The notes under the pieces are model-generated. The model saw nothing but the letters and a program-made list of their open reading frames with translations, was not told the origin of the DNA and ran no database searches. 27,360 nucleotides of DNA from JBCDAP01 sp038747915 (GTDB taxonomy: Bacteria; Planctomycetota; Phycisphaerae; Phycisphaerales; UBA1924): contig JBCDJJ010000047.1 of NCBI GenBank assembly GCA_038747915.1, positions 1 through 27,360 of the forward strand. Reading direction: 5' to 3'. Positions 7,077-15,822 of the stretch are shown piece after piece. Position numbers and translations under genes: made by a program. The stretch's first letter is position 1, and each line of letters begins with the position of its first letter.

Positions 7077-7117
7077 GTGCCGTGGCTGGGCCGCTGTGAC
7101 GGCGGCGGCCACGGCAC
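7077..7117 (+). terminator. Strong stem-loop after the gene at 6371, probable terminator
   Basis: Perfect 10-bp stem gtgccgtggc / gccacggcac enclosing an inner gccgc/gcggc stem, 74 nt after the stop. Only a weak T-rich tail follows. It lies between convergent genes, so it may serve both. Confidence 0.5.
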
Positions 7118-7154
7118 TCTGTTGGTATTGATGGATGGGCCGGCTGTGGCTTGT

Positions 7155-7266
7155 GGTCCGAGGGCTTGCGCCCTCGGCTCGTTGGAGCGTGTGAGCTTTG
7201 GACGTATTGGTTGGCTTTGTGCGTGGTGGTGGTTGAGCGCCGGGCGCGCGTGCTGGCGCCCGCGGC
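7155..7266 (+). repeat. R repeat, full copy 3
   Basis: Carries the stem ccgagggc-ttgc-gccctcgg (7158-7177), the middle ggagcgtgtgag ... ggttggctttgtg close to copy 1, and the 3' block ggcgcgcgtgctggcgcccg then cggc. It lies between the convergent ends of the gene at 6371 and sucB. The rest of 7004-7303 holds only the hairpin at 7077-7117. Confidence 0.85.
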
Positions 7267-7303
7267 TCAGATTGCGTTGCTTTGGGTGGTTGTGGCTTGT
7301 TTG

Positions 7304-8605
<1,302 letters not shown>

Positions 8606-8647
8606 GGGCGATGCGGATCCTGATGCAGCAGAGTCAGGCCGGCACGC

Positions 8648-11632
8648 TCATGCCGCCTGCTGTTTGCTCTTGCGTGTGGTCTTCTTGGTGGTGGCTTTGC
8701 TTTGTTTGGCTCGCGCGGGCTTGGCGGTGGGCTCGGCTTCGGTGACGGGGCCGATGGCCTCGGTGAGGAAGGCATCGAGCTCTTCGCGGTGCTTGCGGGG
8801 CGAGCCGACAGCGGGGCTCGGGCTGGTGGCGCGGCCGATGTAGGGCAGGTCGAGGTCGAGCTTCTGTCGGAAGCTCAGGCACATGTGGCCCCAGGCGCCG
8901 GCATTCTGCGGCTCTTCCTGGACCCAGACGAGCTCGGCCTTGGGGTAGCTCGTGATGACCTCGCGGAGGGCATCGAGCTTGAGCGGGTAGAGCTGCTCGA
9001 CCCGGGCGATGGCGACATCGTCGCGGCCGGACTCTTCGCGGCGACGGAGCAGGTCGTAGTAGACCTTGCCGGTGCAGAGGATGAGGCGGTTGACGGCTTC
9101 CCGCTGCTTGGGCTTGGCACCGACGAAGGCGGGGTCGTCGAGCACCTCGTGGAAGTGGCCGTCGATGAGCTCAGCGGGTGTGGACACGCACGCGGGAAGA
9201 CGCAGCAGGCTCTTGGGCGTGAAGAGAATGAGTGGCTTGCGGAAGCGGCGGAGCACCTGGCGGCGGAGGATGTGGAAGTACTGGGCGGGTGTGGTGGGGA
9301 CAGCCACCTGCATGTTGTTGGCGCCGCAGAGCTTGAGGAAACGCTCGATGCGGGCGGAGCTGTGCTCGGGCCCCTGACCCTCGTACCCGTGCGGCAGGAG
9401 GACAGTGAGGCTCGACCACCGGAACCACTTGGCCTCGGCGGAGGCGATGAACTGGTCGAAGATGACCTGGGCGCCGTTGGCGAAGTCGCCGAACTGGGCC
9501 TCCCAGAGCGTGAGCATGTTGGGGGAGGCGAGGGAGAAGCCGTACTCGAAGCCGAGGACCGCGAACTCGCTCAGCGGCGAGTCGTAGATGCAGTACTTGG
9601 CCTGCCGGATCTTGCCCTCTTCGTTGACCGAGCCGACCTCTTTCTCGGTGCCGGCGACGCCCTGCTCGCGGATGAAGTTGAGCGGCGTGTGGCGCTCGGC
9701 GGTCTGGTGATCGACCAGGACGGCGTGCCGCTGACTGAAGGTGCCGCGGCAGGAATCCTGACCACTCATGCGGACGATCGTGCCCTCGATGAGGAGCGAG
9801 CCGATGGCGAGCTGCTCAGCGAGTGCCCAGTCGAGGTCTTTGTCCTCGGCGATGGCGTTCGCGCGGGCCTTGGAGAGCTTGGCGACTTTCGGATGCGGTG
9901 TGAAGTGATCGGGCCACTCGGCGAAGGCCCGCGAGATCTCGAGCAGATCCTCGCGGGTGACCGCGGTGCGGACCGGTGTGAAGTCCCACTCGTTGGTGAG
10001 GCCGACCCACCGGCGGTGGCCGGGGTCGGGCGTGGGGTCTTCCGGCGCTTCGCGGGCCTTGGAGAGGGCCGAATCGAGCTCGGTGTTGATCTGGTCGTGA
10101 ACGGCCTTGGCATCGTCCGCAGTGACCACACCCTCGCGGGCGAGTGCTTCGGCGTAAACCTTGAGCACACTCGGCTTGCGCTTGATCTCGGCGTAGAGCT
10201 TGGGCTGGGTGAAGGCCGCTTCGTCGCTCTCGTTGTGGCCGTGCTTACGGTAGCAGACGACGTCAACGACGACGTCTTTGTGGAACCGCATGCGGTAGTC
10301 GAGGGCGAGCTGCATGACGTGGACAGCGGCCTCGGGATCTTCGCCGTTGACGTGGAAGACGGGGGCCTCGATCTGCTTGGCGAAGTCGGTGCAGTAGCGG
10401 CTGGAGCGGCCATCGTCGGGGCCGGTGGTGAAGCCGACGAGGTTGTTGACGACGATGTGGACGGTGCCGCCGACGGTGTAGCCATCGAGCTGGGAGATGT
10501 TGAAGGTCTCGGCGACGACGCCCTGGCCGATGACCGCGGCATCGCCGTGGAGGAGGATGGGGATGACCTTGTCGCGGGTCTGGTCGCCGCGGAGCCTTTG
10601 CTTGGCGCGGCACCGGCCGAGGGCGACGGGGCCGACGGACTCCAGGTGGGAGGGGTTGGAGGCGAGGGCGATCCAGATGTCTTTGCCGCGCTCCGAGACG
10701 TGATTGGCGGAGTAGCCGCGGTGGTACTTGACATCACCGGTGCCACCGTCTTGCTCGACCTCGTCCCAGAGGTCCTCGAACTCTGTGAAGACCTTGGCGT
10801 AGGGCTTGCCGACGACATTGGTGAGCACGTTGAGCCGGCCGCGGTGGCTCATGCCGAGGACGATCTCGGCGACGGCGTAGTCGTCTGCGGCGGAGTCGAG
10901 GGCGCGGAGGAGCATGGGCACGAGCGTCTCGCCACCCTCGAGGCTGAATCTCTTGACGCCGGGGTAGCGTTTGTGGCAGAAGGTTTCCCAGCCCTCGGCG
11001 CGGGTGAGCTGCTCGTGGATGCGCCGCTTGCGCTCGGGGCCGAAGGTGGGCCGGTTGCAGTGGACGGTCTCGATGCGGTCTTTGAGCCAGAGGCGCTCGG
11101 TGATGTTGGTGATGTGGTCGATCTCGACACCGATGGTGGAGCAGTAGGTGGTGTCAAGGATCTCGATGATGCGGCGGAGGGGCAGGGCGGTCTGGCCGTG
11201 GTGCTTGCCGAGGGTGCCGAGGTGGAAGGGCTGATCGAGGTGGGCGTCGGTGAAACCGAAGTACTCGGGAAGGAGGGCGGTGGGCGTTTCGCGCTCGCGG
11301 CCGAAGGGGTCGATCTGTGCGCACATGTGGCCGAGGCGGCGGTACGCGTTGATGAGGTGGTCGACCGCGGCCTGGACGGAGCCGTCAGGACCGCCGAAGG
11401 TCTCGACCTGGGGGGCGGTTGGTGGTGCCGCGGCGGTGCGCGGCGACGCGGAGGAGGGGGTGAGGCCGGCGGGGGGTGCGGAGGCGGCAGCGAGGTCGAA
11501 GCCTTGGAAAAACAGCCGAAGGTCGGGCGGCACCGAGTCGGGGTCGTCGAGGTATCGGCGGTGCTGGGCGTCGAGATAGTCGGCGTTCCACCCGTTGACC
11601 GAGGGCAAGACGGGCGACGGTGCCTGGCTCAT
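8648..11632 (-). CDS. sucA: 2-oxoglutarate dehydrogenase E1 component
   Basis: 994 residues; a thiamine-diphosphate enzyme that decarboxylates 2-oxoglutarate and succinylates the E2 lipoyl group. The N-terminal E2-contact motif NADYLDAQHRRYLDDPDSVP comes first, then an Ala/Pro-rich linker (about 47-77). Typical E1o blocks follow: IDPFGRE, GMSHRGRLNVLTN (HRGRLN 263-268), GDVKYHRGYS, NPSHLE, and the ThDP/Mg site HGDAAVIGQG...VVNN (363-397). The C-terminal third has the transketolase-like MLTLWEAQFGDFANGAQVIFDQF and LVWVQEEPQNAGAWGHM. It is about 60 residues longer than E. coli SucA (933). Part of the excess is a Lys/Ala/Thr-rich basic tail of about 25 residues. The start at 11632 has a GGGGA stretch a few nt upstream. 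Confidence 0.97.
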   Translation of the reverse strand: MSQAPSPVLPSVNGWNADYLDAQHRRYLDDPDSVPPDLRLFFQGFDLAAASAPPAGLTPSSASPRTAAAPPTAPQVETFGGPDGSVQAAVDHLINAYRRLGHMCAQIDPFGRERETPTALLPEYFGFTDAHLDQPFHLGTLGKHHGQTALPLRRIIEILDTTYCSTIGVEIDHITNITERLWLKDRIETVHCNRPTFGPERKRRIHEQLTRAEGWETFCHKRYPGVKRFSLEGGETLVPMLLRALDSAADDYAVAEIVLGMSHRGRLNVLTNVVGKPYAKVFTEFEDLWDEVEQDGGTGDVKYHRGYSANHVSERGKDIWIALASNPSHLESVGPVALGRCRAKQRLRGDQTRDKVIPILLHGDAAVIGQGVVAETFNISQLDGYTVGGTVHIVVNNLVGFTTGPDDGRSSRYCTDFAKQIEAPVFHVNGEDPEAAVHVMQLALDYRMRFHKDVVVDVVCYRKHGHNESDEAAFTQPKLYAEIKRKPSVLKVYAEALAREGVVTADDAKAVHDQINTELDSALSKAREAPEDPTPDPGHRRWVGLTNEWDFTPVRTAVTREDLLEISRAFAEWPDHFTPHPKVAKLSKARANAIAEDKDLDWALAEQLAIGSLLIEGTIVRMSGQDSCRGTFSQRHAVLVDHQTAERHTPLNFIREQGVAGTEKEVGSVNEEGKIRQAKYCIYDSPLSEFAVLGFEYGFSLASPNMLTLWEAQFGDFANGAQVIFDQFIASAEAKWFRWSSLTVLLPHGYEGQGPEHSSARIERFLKLCGANNMQVAVPTTPAQYFHILRRQVLRRFRKPLILFTPKSLLRLPACVSTPAELIDGHFHEVLDDPAFVGAKPKQREAVNRLILCTGKVYYDLLRRREESGRDDVAIARVEQLYPLKLDALREVITSYPKAELVWVQEEPQNAGAWGHMCLSFRQKLDLDLPYIGRATSPSPAVGSPRKHREELDAFLTEAIGPVTEAEPTAKPARAKQSKATTKKTTRKSKQQAA

Positions 11633-11974
11633 CGCTGATCCCCGCGTTGTCTGCCCCCTGTGGGGCTGGCCTGCGCCATGACGATCACCCGAAGACGGGT
11701 CTCGGAGGTCCCTCGTGGCCCGCGCGGGCGGAGGAGACGGGTTCTCGGACGACTGAGGACCATGCTACCCGGCATCGACCGAGTGGACGGGGGGCGCCAC
11801 AGAAATCGTTGATCCGGAGATGTGTGCGTGGGGTGGCGCGGTGGTGTGGACGGACGGCGTATCTACGGCCGGGGTGCCGATCCTGCTGGTTCGGCGACCC
11901 CTTCCGAGCCGATAACGCCCGCACACCGACCGAGCGCGGTCGGCCCCGGCGTACCCAGCGAGGGTTTGCACGCG
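11633..11974. promoter_or_regulatory. Divergent spacer between sucA and sthA
   Basis: 342 bases separating divergently read genes, so promoters of both should lie here. I see no convincing -35/-10 pair, no repeat of the R or GGGAGC families and no gene. The sthA frame is open back to 11822, but that extension lacks conserved sequence. Confidence 0.5.
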
Positions 11975-13441
11975 ATGGACGACGCGAGTAAGAACGGTCA
12001 TGTGAGCGAGCATACGCGGCACCGCTACGACCTCGCCGTGATCGGCTCTGGTCCTGCTGGCCAGAAGGCGGCGATCCAGGCGGCCAAGCTTGGCAAGCGG
12101 GTGTGCGTGGTGGAGCGGCGCGATGTGGTCGGGGGGGTGGCGATCAACACGGGAACGATCCCGTCGAAGGCCCTTCGTGAGGCCGTGCTGCACCTGACGG
12201 GCCATATGGCGCGGACGCACCTGGGCGACCGGTACGAGGGGCCGGCGAAGAGGGTGAACGTCGAGGACCTGATCTACTGGTGTCAGCAGGTGATCAAGGC
12301 GGAGATCTCGGTGATCCGCTCGCAGATGGTGCGGAACGATGTGGATGTGTTCACGGGGACGGGGCGGTTCCTGGATGCCAACACGATCCGGATCGAGCAC
12401 GGGTCGGAGGCGCTGACGCTCCACGCGGATCACTTTCTTGTGGCGACGGGGACGGCGCCCGCGCGGCCGGGCAACATCCCGTTCGACGACCGGTTCGTGG
12501 TCGACGCGGACGCGGTGCTGCAGCTCTCAAAGCTGCCTCGCACGCTCACGGTGGTGGGCGGCGGCGTGATCGGGACCGAGTACGCGTCGATGATGCAGGC
12601 GTTGGGCGTGAAGGTGACGCTCGTGGAGGGCCGCGACAAGCTGCTCGAGTTCCTCGACCCCGAGGTGACGGAGGCGCTGCAGTACCACCTGCGTCAGGCG
12701 GGGATGACCCTGCGTCTTGGGGAGAAGGTGACGAACGTCGAGGTGATCGATGCGCCGGATGGTGTGCGCACGCCGGAGGGCAAGCTGGTGATCGCGACGC
12801 TCGAATCGGGCAAGACGATCAAGAGCGAATGCCTGCTGTACTGCATCGGTCGCCAGGGCCAGACCGATGCGCTGAATCTGCAGTCGGTCGGTCTTGAAGC
12901 GGACCGGCGCGGCCGACTCACGGTGAACGACGATTTTCAGACGGATGTGTCGCATATTTATGCTGCGGGCGATGTGATCGGGTTCCCGGCGCTGGCGTCG
13001 ACGAGCATGGAGCAGGGCCGGATCGCGGCGAGCCACATGTTCGAGAGCCGGATCAACCGCGGATACGACCGGCTGTTCCCCTTCGGGATCTACGCGATCC
13101 CCGAGATCTCGATGGTGGGGTGGACGGAGCAGGCGCTGACGGAGCAGGACATCCCCTACGAGAGCGGCGTGGCGAACTATCGCGAGATCGCGCGCGGGCA
13201 GCTGCTGGGCGATGACACGGGGATGCTGAAGCTGCTGATCCACCAGGAGACGCGGCACGTGCTGGGCGCGCACGCGATCGGCACGGGGGCGACGGAGCTG
13301 ATCCACATTGCGCAGGCGGTGATGGCGCACAACGGGACGGTGGATTACTTCGTGGACACGGTGTTCAACTACCCGACGCTTGCGGAGTGCTACAAGGTGG
13401 CGGCGCTCAACGGGGTGAACAAGCTGGCCCACTTGGTCTGA
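11975..13441 (+). CDS. sthA: Si-specific NAD(P)+ transhydrogenase (soluble transhydrogenase)
   Basis: 488 residues; an FAD flavoprotein that exchanges reducing equivalents between NADPH and NAD+. It has the FAD motif VIGSGPAGQKAAIQAAKLG at the N-terminus, an NAD(P) motif TVVGGGVIGTEYASM, and the second FAD block HIYAAGDVIGFPALASTSMEQGR. The dimer-interface domain ends FNYPTLAECYKVAALNGVNKL. It belongs to the lipoamide-dehydrogenase family. However, the disulfide motif (CxxxxC, as in GGTCLNVGCIPSK) reads GGVAINTGTIPSK here, so both Cys are absent. This, with the SthA-type TIPSKALREAVLHLTG, argues for SthA and against Lpd. The ATG at 11975 is preferred (GAGGG at 11960-11964, FAD motif about 22 residues in). 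A short gatca-gttc-tgatc hairpin (13452-13465) sits between its end and the convergent gene. Confidence 0.9.
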   Translation: MDDASKNGHVSEHTRHRYDLAVIGSGPAGQKAAIQAAKLGKRVCVVERRDVVGGVAINTGTIPSKALREAVLHLTGHMARTHLGDRYEGPAKRVNVEDLIYWCQQVIKAEISVIRSQMVRNDVDVFTGTGRFLDANTIRIEHGSEALTLHADHFLVATGTAPARPGNIPFDDRFVVDADAVLQLSKLPRTLTVVGGGVIGTEYASMMQALGVKVTLVEGRDKLLEFLDPEVTEALQYHLRQAGMTLRLGEKVTNVEVIDAPDGVRTPEGKLVIATLESGKTIKSECLLYCIGRQGQTDALNLQSVGLEADRRGRLTVNDDFQTDVSHIYAAGDVIGFPALASTSMEQGRIAASHMFESRINRGYDRLFPFGIYAIPEISMVGWTEQALTEQDIPYESGVANYREIARGQLLGDDTGMLKLLIHQETRHVLGAHAIGTGATELIHIAQAVMAHNGTVDYFVDTVFNYPTLAECYKVAALNGVNKLAHLV

Positions 13442-13496
13442 GCTCAACTCGGATCAGTTCTGATCGATCGGGAAGCGTGAGCGCTCGCCGTCCCGG

Positions 13497-14567
13497 TTAT
13501 GCGTGGACGGTCGACCCGGTCTCACCGCGGTAGCGCGCGGTGATCTGGGGCACGAGCACGTCGGCGAAAGCGTCTTGAAGTGATCGAGCTGCGGGTGTGA
13601 ACCCCCAGTCGCGTTCGGCGGCGGCGCAGTCGACATCGGCGGGCCAGGAGTCGACGATGGCCTGCCGCTGGGCATCTGGAGCGAAGGTGATCTGGGCACC
13701 CGGGAAGTGATGACGTGTGAGGTCGGCGAGTTCGCCGGCGGTGGGCGCGAAGTGGGCGACGTTGTAGACGGTTCGGGTGAGGCGACTCGGCTCGGCGTGT
13801 CCGAGGGCGAGGGTGGCGTCGATAGCGTCTTGCATGAGCATGAAGGGGATGCGGGCGTCCTCGCGGACGAACGAGGCGTAGGTCTCGCCCTGTGCTGCAG
13901 CGTGGAGCATCTCGGGGGCGAAGTCGCTCGTGCCGCCGCTCGGCAGGGTGTGTGGGGAGATCAGGCCGGGGTAGCGGATGGCTCGGAAGTCGAGAACACC
14001 CTCGAGGCGATCGGTAGCGAGCTGGCGGTAGTGGCGGGCGTAGTAGCGACCCAGGTGCTCGCCGTAGAGCTTGTTGCACCCGTACATGGTGGTAGGCGAG
14101 AGGAAGGCATCCTCGCGGACGGGCCCGGCCGCGGCCTTGGCCTCGGTATTCGGAAGCCCGTAGACCGCGATGGAGGAGGGGTAGATGAACTTGACGGTGC
14201 GTCCGTGCGAGCGGGCCTGCTCGTAGGCGAGGCGGAGGAGGTTGAGCGTGCCGCCGACGTTGACCTCGTGGGCGGCTTCGGGGTTGAACTCGGCGCGCGT
14301 CGAGAGCAGAGCGGCGAGGTGGTAGATGGCGTCGATCTCGTACATCGCGAGCAGGCGGCCGAGGAGGAAGGTGTCGCAGATGTCGCCGACGAAGGCCTCG
14401 CGGACGAACGGGCGGAGGGAGGCGTCGAGCTCTCGGAGGTCGATGGCGACGATGTCGGCGTGGCCACTCTCGGCGAGCGCGCGGATGAGTCCGTGGCCGA
14501 CCTCGCCGTTGGCGCCGGTGATCAGGACAGCGTTGGAGCGTCGCTCGCCGGTGTGGTGCCTGGTCAT
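13497..14567 (-). CDS. NAD-dependent epimerase/dehydratase-family protein, L-threonine 3-dehydrogenase-like
   Basis: 356 residues; an extended short-chain dehydrogenase. The N-terminus has AVLITGANGEVGHGLI (NAD-binding TGxxGxxG) and the acidic residue of IVAIDL that favours NAD. The catalytic Tyr-Lys pair is in SPTTMYGCNKLYGEHLGRYY, preceded by the Ser of IYPSSIAVYG. The block DFRAIRYPGLIS...GGTSDFAPEMLHAAAQGETY...IPFMLMQDAIDATL is what I know from SDR-type L-threonine 3-dehydrogenases (threonine to 2-amino-3-ketobutyrate) rather than UDP-sugar epimerases. Substrate is therefore fairly likely threonine, but a nucleotide-sugar role is not excluded. The start at 14567 puts the Rossmann motif about 14 residues in; only a weak GAGAGA lies upstream. 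It is divergent from the phosphoglycerate mutase, with an 82-bp shared promoter spacer. Confidence 0.8.
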   Translation of the reverse strand: MTRHHTGERRSNAVLITGANGEVGHGLIRALAESGHADIVAIDLRELDASLRPFVREAFVGDICDTFLLGRLLAMYEIDAIYHLAALLSTRAEFNPEAAHEVNVGGTLNLLRLAYEQARSHGRTVKFIYPSSIAVYGLPNTEAKAAAGPVREDAFLSPTTMYGCNKLYGEHLGRYYARHYRQLATDRLEGVLDFRAIRYPGLISPHTLPSGGTSDFAPEMLHAAAQGETYASFVREDARIPFMLMQDAIDATLALGHAEPSRLTRTVYNVAHFAPTAGELADLTRHHFPGAQITFAPDAQRQAIVDSWPADVDCAAAERDWGFTPAARSLQDAFADVLVPQITARYRGETGSTVHA

Positions 14568-14649
14568 GCGTGTGTCTCTCTCGTGCTCGGCGTGTATCGG
14601 GGGGACATGCACCACCCGCGGGCGGTGATCGGTGGGGTACGGTGCCGGG

Positions 14650-15318
14650 ATGTCCGGCGAGCTGATCATCATGAGGCACGGGCGGAGCGTGTTCAACGAG
14701 CAGGGCCGGTACGCGGGGTGGCTCGACACGCCGCTTTCACCGGCGGGGCACGCGGAGGCGATCGATGCGGGCCGGGCGCTCGGGGCGATCCGGTGCGGGT
14801 TCGATGTGGCGGTGTCGTCGGCGCTGATGCGGGCGCGGGATACCCTCGACCTGGTGCTCGGCGAGGCCGGCCCAGCGGGTCGCGTGGTGCGCGACTGGCG
14901 GCTCAACGAGCGTCATTATGGGGCGATGCAGGGGCTGACGCTCGAGGAGGGGCGATCGGTGGTGGGCGAGGCGGCGGCATCCCGGCTCATGACGGACTTT
15001 GATGCGCGACCGCCGGCCACGCCGGCACCGGCGCTGGCGGACGGTGAGCCGTTTTCAGAAACCCTGGATGAAGCCGGCGATCGTGCGCACGCGGCGTGGC
15101 GCGAGCACGGTGAACCGGCCTGGCTCGAGGGCGGGCGGGTGGTGCTCGTGGCGCACGGCGGTGTGCTGCGTGCGCTGCTCGTTCGGCTCGGCGCGGTGTC
15201 GGTGCAAGAGGCTCGGGGGGTGCGTCTTGGCACCGCGGTGCCGATGCGTGTGACACCCGAGATAGGGGTTGAGCCGTGTATTGAGACGTGTGGTGATTCG
15301 TTCACAGGGTGGACATAG
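14650..15318 (+). CDS. gpmA: 2,3-bisphosphoglycerate-dependent phosphoglycerate mutase-like
   Basis: 222 residues; histidine phosphatase superfamily, interconverting 3- and 2-phosphoglycerate in glycolysis. The phospho-accepting His10 is in IMRHGRSVFN, and FTGW-like YAGWLDTPLSPAG follows. The dPGM signature WRLNERHYGAMQGLT (Glu87 as proton donor) and the second catalytic His169 in VAHGGVLRAL are present. RHGRS replaces the usual RHGES/RHGQT, and HGGVLRAL replaces HGNSLRAL, so the substrate pocket differs somewhat from E. coli GpmA. It is somewhat shorter than the usual ~250 residues. The ATG at 14650 is preferred over an in-frame GTG at 14632 because the sheet strand ELIIMRHG then begins at once. 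A divergent-function phosphatase is the alternative. Confidence 0.82.
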   Translation: MSGELIIMRHGRSVFNEQGRYAGWLDTPLSPAGHAEAIDAGRALGAIRCGFDVAVSSALMRARDTLDLVLGEAGPAGRVVRDWRLNERHYGAMQGLTLEEGRSVVGEAAASRLMTDFDARPPATPAPALADGEPFSETLDEAGDRAHAAWREHGEPAWLEGGRVVLVAHGGVLRALLVRLGAVSVQEARGVRLGTAVPMRVTPEIGVEPCIETCGDSFTGWT

Positions 15319-15473
15319 TGAGGTTGACTGCGTCCGGGAACCACCGCGTGGCCTGTTTGCGCGAGTCAAATACATAATGGAAAGCTCACCTATGTGGGCG
15401 AGTTGGTGTCGGCGCAAAGCCGATTGTGGAATTGGCCGACGTATTGCCTACGCCCCGCGTCGAGGATTGTCCC

Positions 15474-15800
15474 ATGCCCGATCCCACCGAGCCGAACGCG
15501 ACTCCTCTTCGAAGCGAGTTCGCTGACGATCCGGATATGGCCGAGCTGATCGAGCTGTTCGTGGCGGAGATGCCCGACCGCGTTTCGGAGCTGCATCGTT
15601 CGCTTGAAAGCGGTGACATTGATCAGTTGGAGTCGATCGCGCATCAGCTGAAGGGTGCGTGCGGTGGGTACGGCTTCGAGGTGATCGGCCACGCCGCTGC
15701 GGCCCTTGAGCAGGTGGTGCGTTCGGGCGAGCGTGATGTATCAGCGCTGCGTTCGGAGGTCGAGTCGCTTGTCACGCTGTGCAGCCGGGCGATTGCCTGA
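15474..15800 (+). CDS. Histidine phosphotransfer (HPt) domain protein
   Basis: 108 residues consisting of a single HPt helical bundle. The phospho-accepting His57 sits in AHQLKGACGGYGF, the classic HxxKG motif. Flanking helices are predicted in DMAELIELFVAEMPDRVSELHRSL and ALEQVVRSGERDVSALRSEVESL. Such proteins relay phosphate from a hybrid kinase receiver to a response regulator. GAGGA at 15462-15466 is 7 nt before the ATG; an in-frame GTG at 15426 is less likely. The next gene, 22 nt downstream, encodes a response regulator, so the pair probably forms one relay branch. No sensor kinase is in the window. Confidence 0.88.
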   Translation: MPDPTEPNATPLRSEFADDPDMAELIELFVAEMPDRVSELHRSLESGDIDQLESIAHQLKGACGGYGFEVIGHAAAALEQVVRSGERDVSALRSEVESLVTLCSRAIA

Positions 15801-15822
15801 ACACTGACCGAGAGGAGAACCA

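Noticed and set aside
8702..11638. 978-residue open frame on the + strand opposite sucA
   Set aside because: It is the exact antisense shadow of sucA, kept open by high GC; it is Gly/Val/Asp/Glu-rich with no domain, while the minus strand gives a full E1 protein.
11822..11974. 51-residue N-terminal extension of SthA
   Set aside because: It has no conserved sequence, is rich in Gly/Pro/Arg, and a better-supported ATG with GAGGG upstream lies at 11975.
14568..14906. 113-residue N-terminal extension of the epimerase-family protein
   Set aside because: It overlaps the phosphoglycerate mutase gene on the other strand and has no conserved motif; the NAD motif begins shortly after the ATG at 14567.
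15360..15425. Possible c-di-GMP (GEMM) riboswitch before the HPt/diguanylate cyclase genes, because of GCGCAAAGCC
   Set aside because: Only the CGCAAAGCC-like piece matches; the AGGGCAAACC arm and the tetraloop helix of the GEMM fold are not found, and the piece forms its own small hairpin.
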